A stretch of DNA of 39,787 nt from Stutzerimonas stutzeri SDM-LAC. Its GTDB lineage: Bacteria > Pseudomonadota > Gammaproteobacteria > Pseudomonadales > Pseudomonadaceae. The notes beneath the pieces are model-generated. The model was not told where the DNA came from. It saw only the letters and a list, made by a program, of their open reading frames with translations, and did not search any database. The stretch's first letter is position 1. Each line of letters starts with the position of its first letter. Below, one piece after another: positions 33,790 through 39,787 of the stretch. A program made the position numbers and the translations under genes. Location: the NCBI RefSeq assembly GCF_000235745.1, contig NZ_AGSX01000130.1, forward strand, positions 1 through 39,787, given 5' to 3'.

Positions 33790-35763
33790 TCAGTCGGTTC
33801 GGCGAATGAGTTTGCGCAGCAGGAATCGATTGGGATGGCAGGCTTCGGCGATGGCGCGCGGCACGGGCAACGGTTCGCCGTTCAGCCACGCGGCGAGCAA
33901 CTCGCCTGACAGTGGCGCGCTAATCAGGCCGCGTGAGCCGTGGGCGGTATTGACGTACAAGCCATCAAGCCACGGACACGGCTCATCGGGTATCTGGCGA
34001 GCGTCCTTTGCCAGCACGGCATAGGCCTCGGCGAAACGCTCCGGATCGGCCAGCGCGCCGATGATGGGTAGATAATCCGGGCTGGTGCAGCGAAACGCGA
34101 CACGACCATGCAACTGGCCCACGTCGCAGGTGTCAGCTTCGAGGCGCCGGTGCAGATCGCCGGAAATCTCCTTGAGCATGTCGAGATTCGAATGATGCTC
34201 CGCTGCGCTCGGCGCCGGATCGGTCTCGGCAAAATTGAAGCTGGCACCCAGCGTATGCTGCCCCTCGCGCGGCGGGGCGACATAACCCTTCGCACACAGC
34301 ACGGTACGCAACGCGGAACTTGCTTCGGTCGCCGGCAGAGCACTGATCTGCCCGCGAATCCGCTTGAGCGGTAGCCAGGCGCTTTGGCTGAACTGCGCTG
34401 TGTCGGCGGCGCCGGCCAGAATCACCACCGGCGCTTCGGCCAGCAACTCGTCACCGGCCAGCGCCTGCCACTGCTCACCGGTGCGGCGCAGTTCGAGCGG
34501 CTGCTGGTGGCGAAGCAGCTTGATGGCGGGGTGCTTGATTAGCCAGCGACACAGCGCCGGCGGGTGCGCCCAACCGGCGTCCGGATAAAACAGCCCGCCA
34601 TGCTCCAGCGCTACGCCTGCCAGCCGCTCGGCTTCCTCGTGCGGCACAGCACGCAGGAGACTGGGCGGGAAGGCGTCGGACAGTGCCGATTGGCGGACGA
34701 TTTCCTTGTCATCGAAGGCAAGCTGCAGCACGCCGCAGGCGTCCCAGTCCTGTCCGTGCTGCAGGTTATGCAACAGCCGACGGGTGTAACCAAAGCCACC
34801 GGCGACCAGCTGCGAAAGCGCGGTGCCGTGGGCTGATAGCTTCAAATAGAGCACGCCCTGCGGGTTGCCAGAGCCCTCCTGGGCGACATCGTCGTGCCGT
34901 TCCAGTAATGCCACTTGCCAGCCCCGCGCCGCCAGGCTGGCTGCGCTGGCACAACCCGCCAGGCCAGCACCGATGACCAGCGCCTTGCGCTGCGCCGGTT
35001 TATGCGAAGGGCGGGCGAACCAGGGGCTTGGCGAGGAATCTGGTGACGCAGCAAGCTGGCCTTGCAGGTTTTCCCATTTGTGCCCGAGACCGGGAATCCG
35101 CTTGACCTCGAAACCCGCCTCCTTGAGTGCGCGGCGTACGCTGCCGGCACTGCTGAAAGTCGCCAAAGTCGCATCTGGAGCCGACAGCCGCGCCACCTGC
35201 TCGAACAACTCCGGCTGCCACATGTCTGGGTTTTTCGGCGGTGCGAAGCCGTCGAGAAACCAGGCATCTACGCGCGCATCCAGCTCTTTGAGCCTGTCGA
35301 GCGCATCGCCAACCAGTAGCGTCAGCGTCACCCGGCCGAAGCGAAATTGCTGGAACCCCGGGTTGATCGCCACATACTGGTCCAGCAACTGCCGCGCCTG
35401 GACCTGCAATTGCGGCCATAAAGCCAGGGCACGCTCTAAATCGTCGCGCGTGAGCGGGTGCTTTTCAACGCTGACGAAATGCAGGAAGCCCGTGTCAGGC
35501 GCAGTGCGATCGAACAACGCCCAGGCGCAAAGGAAGCTGAGCCCGGTACCAAAGCCCGTTTCGCCAATCACCAGGCGCTCGCCGGCGTGGAGAGCGGCGA
35601 AACGCTCGGCTAGTCGATTGGGTTCCAGAAATACATGGGTGGTTTCGGCCATGCCCGAACCGCGGGAGAAATACACGTCGCCATACTGCCGGGATTGCGG
35701 TTGGCCGTTCTCGTCCCAGTCGAGTTCGGCATGCTGAAAACCGGTGGAGATCGGGGCGGGCAT
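33790..35763 (-). CDS. mnmC: Bifunctional tRNA wobble-uridine modification enzyme MnmC
   Basis: MnmC completes 5-methylaminomethyl-2-thiouridine at the wobble position of several tRNAs. The 657-residue protein has the N-terminal methyltransferase (MnmD) domain with GETGFGTGLSFL at about 68-79 and DAWFLDGFAPPKNPDMW, then the C-terminal FAD-dependent oxidase with the dinucleotide motif VIGAGLAGCASAASLAARGW near residue 265. Both domains appear complete. The ATG at 35763 (MPAPISTGFQHAELDW) is the usual family start. Monocistronic, convergent with the DUF1127 gene. Confidence 0.95.
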   Translation of the reverse strand: MPAPISTGFQHAELDWDENGQPQSRQYGDVYFSRGSGMAETTHVFLEPNRLAERFAALHAGERLVIGETGFGTGLSFLCAWALFDRTAPDTGFLHFVSVEKHPLTRDDLERALALWPQLQVQARQLLDQYVAINPGFQQFRFGRVTLTLLVGDALDRLKELDARVDAWFLDGFAPPKNPDMWQPELFEQVARLSAPDATLATFSSAGSVRRALKEAGFEVKRIPGLGHKWENLQGQLAASPDSSPSPWFARPSHKPAQRKALVIGAGLAGCASAASLAARGWQVALLERHDDVAQEGSGNPQGVLYLKLSAHGTALSQLVAGGFGYTRRLLHNLQHGQDWDACGVLQLAFDDKEIVRQSALSDAFPPSLLRAVPHEEAERLAGVALEHGGLFYPDAGWAHPPALCRWLIKHPAIKLLRHQQPLELRRTGEQWQALAGDELLAEAPVVILAGAADTAQFSQSAWLPLKRIRGQISALPATEASSALRTVLCAKGYVAPPREGQHTLGASFNFAETDPAPSAAEHHSNLDMLKEISGDLHRRLEADTCDVGQLHGRVAFRCTSPDYLPIIGALADPERFAEAYAVLAKDARQIPDEPCPWLDGLYVNTAHGSRGLISAPLSGELLAAWLNGEPLPVPRAIAEACHPNRFLLRKLIRRTD

Positions 35764-35942
35764 CGACGTTTCCTGCGGTAAAAGATCGCGATTCTAGCAG
35801 CCGAGCGAAACCTGCTGCGGGCGCGCTTTGTCGCATCGATAAGCGTGCACGCCTGAACCAGCGCTGACCGGGGGCGCTGCATCGATACTGCAGCCGCGTT
35901 GGCCTGCTAGGGTTCATCACAGCATCCTTTCCTGGAGTTCAC

Positions 35943-37424
35943 ATGTTCGAGTCTGCCGAAATCGGTCACACCATCGACAAGGACACCTACAACACAGAAG
36001 TGCCCGCTCTGCGCGAAGCGCTGCTGCTGGCGCAGTACCGCCTCCGGGAGCAGGCACGGTTTCCCATTCTGATCCTCATCAATGGCATCGAGGGCGCCGG
36101 AAAAGGCGAGACGATCAAGCTGCTCAACGAATGGATGGACCCACGCCTGATCCGTGTAGACAGCTTTGACGTGCCGACCGATGAAGAGCTCTCGCATCCG
36201 CCAGCGTGGCGCTACTGGAGACGACTCCCGCCCAAAGGCCAGACCGGAATCTTCTTCGGTAACTGGTACAGCAAGATGCTGGAAGACAGGGTGCATGGTC
36301 GCATCAAGAAGGCCGATCTCGAATTGGCTATCGATCGTGCCCAACGCTTCGAGCGGATGCTCTGTGCCGAGGGCATGCTGATCTTCAAGTTCTGGTTTCA
36401 TTTGTCCAAGGACCGCATGTTGCAGCGCCTCGAATCGCTCAAGGATGATCCGTTGCACAGCTGGCGCATCAGCCCGCTGGACTGGCAGCAGTCCAAGACC
36501 TATGACAAGTTCGTGCGTCATGGTGAGCTCATCCTGCGCCGGAGCAGCCGAGACTTCGCCCCCTGGTACGTGATCGAGGGCTATGACGAGCGATATCGCA
36601 GCCTCACCGCCGGCCGTTTACTACTCGAAGGGCTGAATGCCGCACTCGACGCGGCCGATAGTCAGCCCTCGCAACCGCACACTGCGTCGGTCGAGCTGAA
36701 CCTGGATCGACTGAGTCTGCTCGGCAGCCTGGACCTTAATCAGGCGCTCAGCAAGGACGATTACAAGGCGCAGTTGGGGCAGGAGCAGGCACGCCTGTCT
36801 GAGCTGCTACGCGATCCGCGCCTGCGCAAGCGGGGCGTGTTGGCGCTATTCGAAGGTCACGACGCGGCGGGTAAGGGCAGCGCCATTCGGCGCATCACCG
36901 ATGCACTGGACCCTCGCCTGTACCGCATCGTGCAGATCGCGGCGCCCAGCGAAGATGAACTGGCGCAGCCGTGGCTCTGGCGCTTCTGGCGCAATGTGCC
37001 GGCGCGCGGCCAGTTCACGATCTTCGACAGGTCTTGGTACGGCCGGGTGCTGGTCGAGCGGGTCGAGGGCTTTTGCTCGCCGGATGAATGGCTGCGTGCC
37101 TATACCGAGATCAATGAGTTCGAAGAGCAGCTGGTCGATGCCGGCGTGGTCGTGGTCAAGTTCTGGCTGTCGATTGACAAGGACACGCAAATGGCGCGTT
37201 TTCAAGAGCGCGAGAACACGCCGCACAAGCGTTTCAAGATCACCGAGGAAGACTGGCGTAACCGCGAAAAGTGGGACAACTACGGTCATGCGGTGGCGGA
37301 CATGGTCGACCGTACCAGCACCGAAATCGCGCCCTGGACGCTTGTCGAAGCCAACGACAAGCGCTTCGCACGAGTCAAGGTGTTGCGCACGCTCAATGAC
37401 GCGCTGGAGGCTGCGATCAGCTGA
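35943..37424 (+). CDS. pap: Polyphosphate:AMP phosphotransferase (two-domain PPK2)
   Basis: Class II PPK2 enzyme that uses polyphosphate to convert AMP to ADP. The 493 residues hold two PPK2 domains. The C-terminal one has Walker A GHDAAGKG at 305-312 and IFDRSWYGRVLVERV. The N-terminal one has GIEGAGKG at about 48-55, but FGNWYSKML replaces the DRSWYGRVL segment, so the Asp and Arg of that motif are missing. By comparison with known class II enzymes the C-terminal domain is probably the active one. CTGGAG precedes the ATG. The thiolase gene follows on the same strand after 141 nt. Confidence 0.93.
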   Translation: MFESAEIGHTIDKDTYNTEVPALREALLLAQYRLREQARFPILILINGIEGAGKGETIKLLNEWMDPRLIRVDSFDVPTDEELSHPPAWRYWRRLPPKGQTGIFFGNWYSKMLEDRVHGRIKKADLELAIDRAQRFERMLCAEGMLIFKFWFHLSKDRMLQRLESLKDDPLHSWRISPLDWQQSKTYDKFVRHGELILRRSSRDFAPWYVIEGYDERYRSLTAGRLLLEGLNAALDAADSQPSQPHTASVELNLDRLSLLGSLDLNQALSKDDYKAQLGQEQARLSELLRDPRLRKRGVLALFEGHDAAGKGSAIRRITDALDPRLYRIVQIAAPSEDELAQPWLWRFWRNVPARGQFTIFDRSWYGRVLVERVEGFCSPDEWLRAYTEINEFEEQLVDAGVVVVKFWLSIDKDTQMARFQERENTPHKRFKITEEDWRNREKWDNYGHAVADMVDRTSTEIAPWTLVEANDKRFARVKVLRTLNDALEAAIS

Positions 37425-37444
37425 ATGACCAGGGGAGGCAGACA

Positions 37445-37573
37445 ATGGCCGGCCATATCCCTGCTGAATGGTCGTCGCCTTTGGCAATCGGCCGGAACTA
37501 TGCTCGACCCATCTTCAACAGGCCGGCCGCCCACGTCGTGACCGCCCAACCATTCGAGGTATGCCATGCGTGA
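37445..37573 (+). CDS. Candidate 42-residue ORF overlapping the thiolase start
   Basis: An ATG at 37445 has a very strong Shine-Dalgarno, GGGGAGG, 7 nt upstream. Its 42-codon frame ends at a TGA that overlaps the thiolase start by 8 nt. It could be a small protein or a leader that couples translation to the thiolase. The predicted product has no membrane segment or known motif. The thiolase also has its own GAGGT, so coupling is not required. Confidence 0.3.
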   Translation: MAGHIPAEWSSPLAIGRNYARPIFNRPAAHVVTAQPFEVCHA

Positions 37574-38750
37574 AGTAGTGATCGTCGACAGCGTCCGGAC
37601 CGGCCTGGCCAAGTCCTTCCGCGGCAAGTTCAACATGACCCGTCCCGATGACATGGCGGCGCATTGCGTCAATGCGCTGCTGCTGCGTAACGACTTGGAT
37701 CCCAAGCTGGTCGAGGACTGCATCGTCGGCGCCGGCTCCAACGAAGGTGCGCAGGGCTACAACATCGGACGTAACGTGGCGGTGCTGTCGAACCTGGGCA
37801 TCCAGTGCGCAGGCATGACGCTCAATCGCTTCTGCTCGTCCGGCCTGCAATCGATCGCCATCGCGGCCAACCAGATTGCCTCAGGCTGCAGCGACATCAT
37901 CGTCGCCGGCGGAGTCGAATCGATCACCATGACGGCCAAGAGCAAGAACACCGACAACCTGTTCAACCCGATCCTGCAGGAGCGGGTGCCCGGTCTCTAT
38001 CACAGCATGGGCCAGACCGCCGAAATGGTCGCGCGCCGCTACAACGTGACCCGCGAACAACAGGATCAGTACTCGCTGCAGAGTCAGCAGCGCACCGCAC
38101 GTGCCCAGGCCGAAGGGCTGTTCCAGGACGAAATCGTGCCGATGAACGTCCGCTATTTCACCGAAGACAAGGCCACCGGCGAGCGCACCGAACATGAAGG
38201 CGTGGTTGATCGCGACGATTGCAACCGTCCCGAGACGACGCTGGAGAACCTCTCGTCGCTCAAGCCTGTGTTCGCCGATGACGGCTCTGTCACCGCTGGC
38301 AACGCGTCGCAGTTGTCCGACGGTGCCTCGATGACGCTGGTGATGAGCCTGGACAAGGCGTTGGAGCTGGGTCTGAAGCCGCGCGCCTATTTCCGTGGTT
38401 TCACTGTCGCGGGTTGCGAGCCGGACGAGATGGGCATCGGTCCGGTGTTCTCGGTGCCGCGTCTGCTTCAGGCGCGTGGCCTGCAAGTCAGCGACATCGA
38501 TCTCTGGGAGCTCAACGAAGCCTTCGCTTCGCAGTGCCTCTATTGCCGCGACACGCTCGGTATCGACAACGAGAAGTTCAACGTCAACGGCGGCTCGATC
38601 TCCATCGGTCACCCCTTCGGCATGACCGGCTCACGCACCGCGGGTCACCTGATTCGCGAACTGCAGCGCCGCAACCAGCGCTACGGCGTGGTGACCATGT
38701 GTGTCGGTGGCGGCATGGGGGCATCGGGGCTGTTCGAAGCCGTGCGCTGA
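37566..38750 (+). CDS. Thiolase family protein (acetyl-CoA C-acyltransferase)
   Basis: Thiolase that cleaves 3-ketoacyl-CoA or condenses acyl-CoA units. The 394-residue protein has the nucleophile Cys90 (NRFCSSG), His349 in the GHPFGMTG block and the second catalytic Cys379 in CVGGGMGASG. The C-terminal His block differs from the usual GHPxGxSG (Thr in place of Ser), a mild variation. GAGGT precedes the ATG. There is no FadB partner next to it, so a role in fatty acid or branched-chain degradation cannot be specified. It ends with a strong terminator. Confidence 0.93.
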   Translation: MREVVIVDSVRTGLAKSFRGKFNMTRPDDMAAHCVNALLLRNDLDPKLVEDCIVGAGSNEGAQGYNIGRNVAVLSNLGIQCAGMTLNRFCSSGLQSIAIAANQIASGCSDIIVAGGVESITMTAKSKNTDNLFNPILQERVPGLYHSMGQTAEMVARRYNVTREQQDQYSLQSQQRTARAQAEGLFQDEIVPMNVRYFTEDKATGERTEHEGVVDRDDCNRPETTLENLSSLKPVFADDGSVTAGNASQLSDGASMTLVMSLDKALELGLKPRAYFRGFTVAGCEPDEMGIGPVFSVPRLLQARGLQVSDIDLWELNEAFASQCLYCRDTLGIDNEKFNVNGGSISIGHPFGMTGSRTAGHLIRELQRRNQRYGVVTMCVGGGMGASGLFEAVR

Positions 38751-38765
38751 GGCTGTCAGGTAAAT

Positions 38766-38793
38766 AAAAACCCGCGCCTGGCGCGGGTTTTTT
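38766..38793. terminator. Bidirectional Rho-independent terminator between thiolase and fumC
   Basis: AAAAA-CCCGCGC-CTG-GCGCGGG-TTTTTT: a perfect 7-bp GC stem (38771-38787) with A-run and T-run on either side, serving the thiolase and possibly the convergent fumarase. Confidence 0.93.
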
Positions 38794-38903
38794 ATTGCTG
38801 CTGTCTGGGTGAATGCTGATATCGGCTGTCAGCAAGGTCGACGTACTGCTGAGCTCTAGGGTGAGCTTAGCCCACCACCCCGCGAGCAGGGCCGCACGTC
38901 GGT

Positions 38904-39787
38904 TCAGCTGCGACTGGACTCCAACATGGTTTCCGGCCGGACCCACTGATCGAATTGTTGATCCGTCAGATATCCGAGCTCTAGCGCCGCTGCGCGCAGA
39001 GTTGTGCCCTCGCCATAGGCCTTCTTGGCGATTTCGGCTGCCTTGTCGTAACCGATATGTGGGTTCAGCGCGGTCACCAGCATCAGCCCCCTTTCAAGGT
39101 GCTCGGCCATACGCCCGGCGTCCGGCTCCAGGCCAACGATGCAGTGGGTGTTGAAGTTACGGCAACCGTCGGCCAACAGCCGGATCGATTCAAGCATGTT
39201 GTGCACGATCACCGGCTTGAACACATTGAGCTGGAGATGGCCTTGGCTGGCAGCGAAGCCGACGGTGACGTCGTTGCCCATGACCTGACAGGCGAGCATG
39301 GACAATGCCTCGCACTGGGTCGGGTTGACCTTGCCCGGCATGATTGAGCTGCCCGGCTCGTTGGCCGGCAAACGCACCTCGGCGAATCCACCGCGCGGGC
39401 CTGAGCCCAGCAGGCGCAGGTCATTGGCGATCTTCATCAGGGCAGTCGCCAGTGTCTTCAGAGCGCCGGAGAGCGCTACCAGCGGCTCGTGGCCGGAGAG
39501 GGCAGCAAATTTGTTCGGCGCGGAGACAAACGGAAGGCCGGATAGCGCCGCCAGTTCAGCCGCAATCGCCTCGGCGAAGCCGTGCGGAGCGTTCAGCCCT
39601 GTGCCCACTGCGGTGCCGCCCTGGGCCAGCTCGTAGACGGCGGGCTGGGCATGGCGGATCGCCTGTTCGGCGATGTCCAGCTGTGCGACGAAGGCCGACA
39701 ACTCCTGGCCAAACGTCACCGGCGTGGCATCCATCATGTGGGTGCGTCCGGTCTTCACCAGCCCGCCATGGCGGGGGGGGGGGGGGG
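38904..39787 (-). CDS. fumC: Class II fumarate hydratase FumC (N-terminal part beyond window)
   Basis: FumC interconverts fumarate and malate without an iron-sulfur cluster. About 294 codons of roughly 460 are visible. The family signature [16 protein letters not shown] is intact, preceded by [16 protein letters not shown] and followed by the C-terminal domain to ESSRS. The frame stays open to the window edge, but the last 15 bases are all G on the plus strand and would read as consecutive prolines, which does not fit the family; these bases are doubtful. HMMDATP in place of the HLQDATP seen in E. coli FumC suggests the oxidative-stress type of pseudomonads. Confidence 0.94.
   Translation of the reverse strand, partial: PPPPRHGGLVKTGRTHMMDATPVTFGQELSAFVAQLDIAEQAIRHAQPAVYELAQGGTAVGTGLNAPHGFAEAIAAELAALSGLPFVSAPNKFAALSGHEPLVALSGALKTLATALMKIANDLRLLGSGPRGGFAEVRLPANEPGSSIMPGKVNPTQCEALSMLACQVMGNDVTVGFAASQGHLQLNVFKPVIVHNMLESIRLLADGCRNFNTHCIVGLEPDAGRMAEHLERGLMLVTALNPHIGYDKAAEIAKKAYGEGTTLRAAALELGYLTDQQFDQWVRPETMLESSRS

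Noticed and set aside
1-39787. tRNA, rRNA, CRISPR arrays, prophage, insertion sequences, toxin-antitoxin pairs
   Set aside because: Intergenic stretches were read on both strands; no cloverleaf, spaced repeats, transposase or typical defence genes were seen.

Overview
The window looks like chromosomal DNA from a Pseudomonas-type gammaproteobacterium, most likely the Pseudomonas stutzeri (Stutzerimonas) group. The evidence is high GC with matching codon use, a minCDE-rluA block facing an lpxL/htrB gene, a three-gene N-acetylglutaminylglutamine amide (NAGGN) osmolyte operon, a two-domain polyphosphate:AMP phosphotransferase beside a thiolase, and a nap operon behind an Anr/FNR box. This assignment is an inference from gene content; no search was run. 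No tRNA, rRNA, CRISPR array, prophage or insertion sequence was seen. Almost everything is core-type genome.

Layout. 1-2038 (minus): start of a periplasmic nitrate reductase operon (napE, napD, napA; napA runs off the left edge) behind a perfect TTGAT-N4-ATCAA box. 2316-4007: an MFS exporter converging on a SprT-like zinc protein. 4062-5467 (minus): two tandem paralogous Yip1-type membrane proteins, each with its own inverted repeat and separated by a terminator. 5605-7170: a DnaJ-related protein divergent from tRNA thiolase ttcA. 7379-9595: class II DAHP synthase divergent from a spermidine-synthase-like methyltransferase-fold protein. 9596-11785: DEAD-box helicase deaD with a roughly 200-nt leader in which an 11-bp perfect hairpin buries the start codon.

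11829-14440 (minus): minC-minD-minE-rluA cell-division operon, divergent from lpxL/htrB (lipid A acyltransferase), which overlaps the end of a convergent pirin gene. 17248-18533 (minus): a secreted alpha/beta hydrolase translationally coupled to mlaA (outer-membrane lipid asymmetry). 18886-21395: a DUF2061 membrane protein divergent from the DUF485-actP acetate permease pair. 21531-24144: an SDR enzyme, a CynX-type MFS carrier and a conserved protein of unknown role. 24147-27153 (minus): a 7TMR-DISM hybrid sensor kinase followed by yheU.

27335-32269 (minus): the NAGGN operon in the order asnO-like amidotransferase, GNAT/ATP-grasp dipeptide synthetase, M42 peptidase, with large hairpins before the peptidase gene. 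32542-33732: a LysR regulator divergent from a DUF1127 small protein. 33790-38750: mnmC (minus), then the polyphosphate kinase and thiolase (plus), with a candidate 42-aa ORF overlapping the thiolase start. 38904-39787 (minus): class II fumarase, truncated at the right edge, where a 15-G run inside the reading frame looks like a sequence artefact.

No clearly new multi-gene system is present. The most interesting signals are regulatory or small-scale: the deaD start-codon hairpin, two strong orphan operator-like palindromes near the DUF2061 gene, the hairpins inside the NAGGN operon, the Yip1 pair, the hydrolase-mlaA coupling, and the small ORF ahead of the thiolase.
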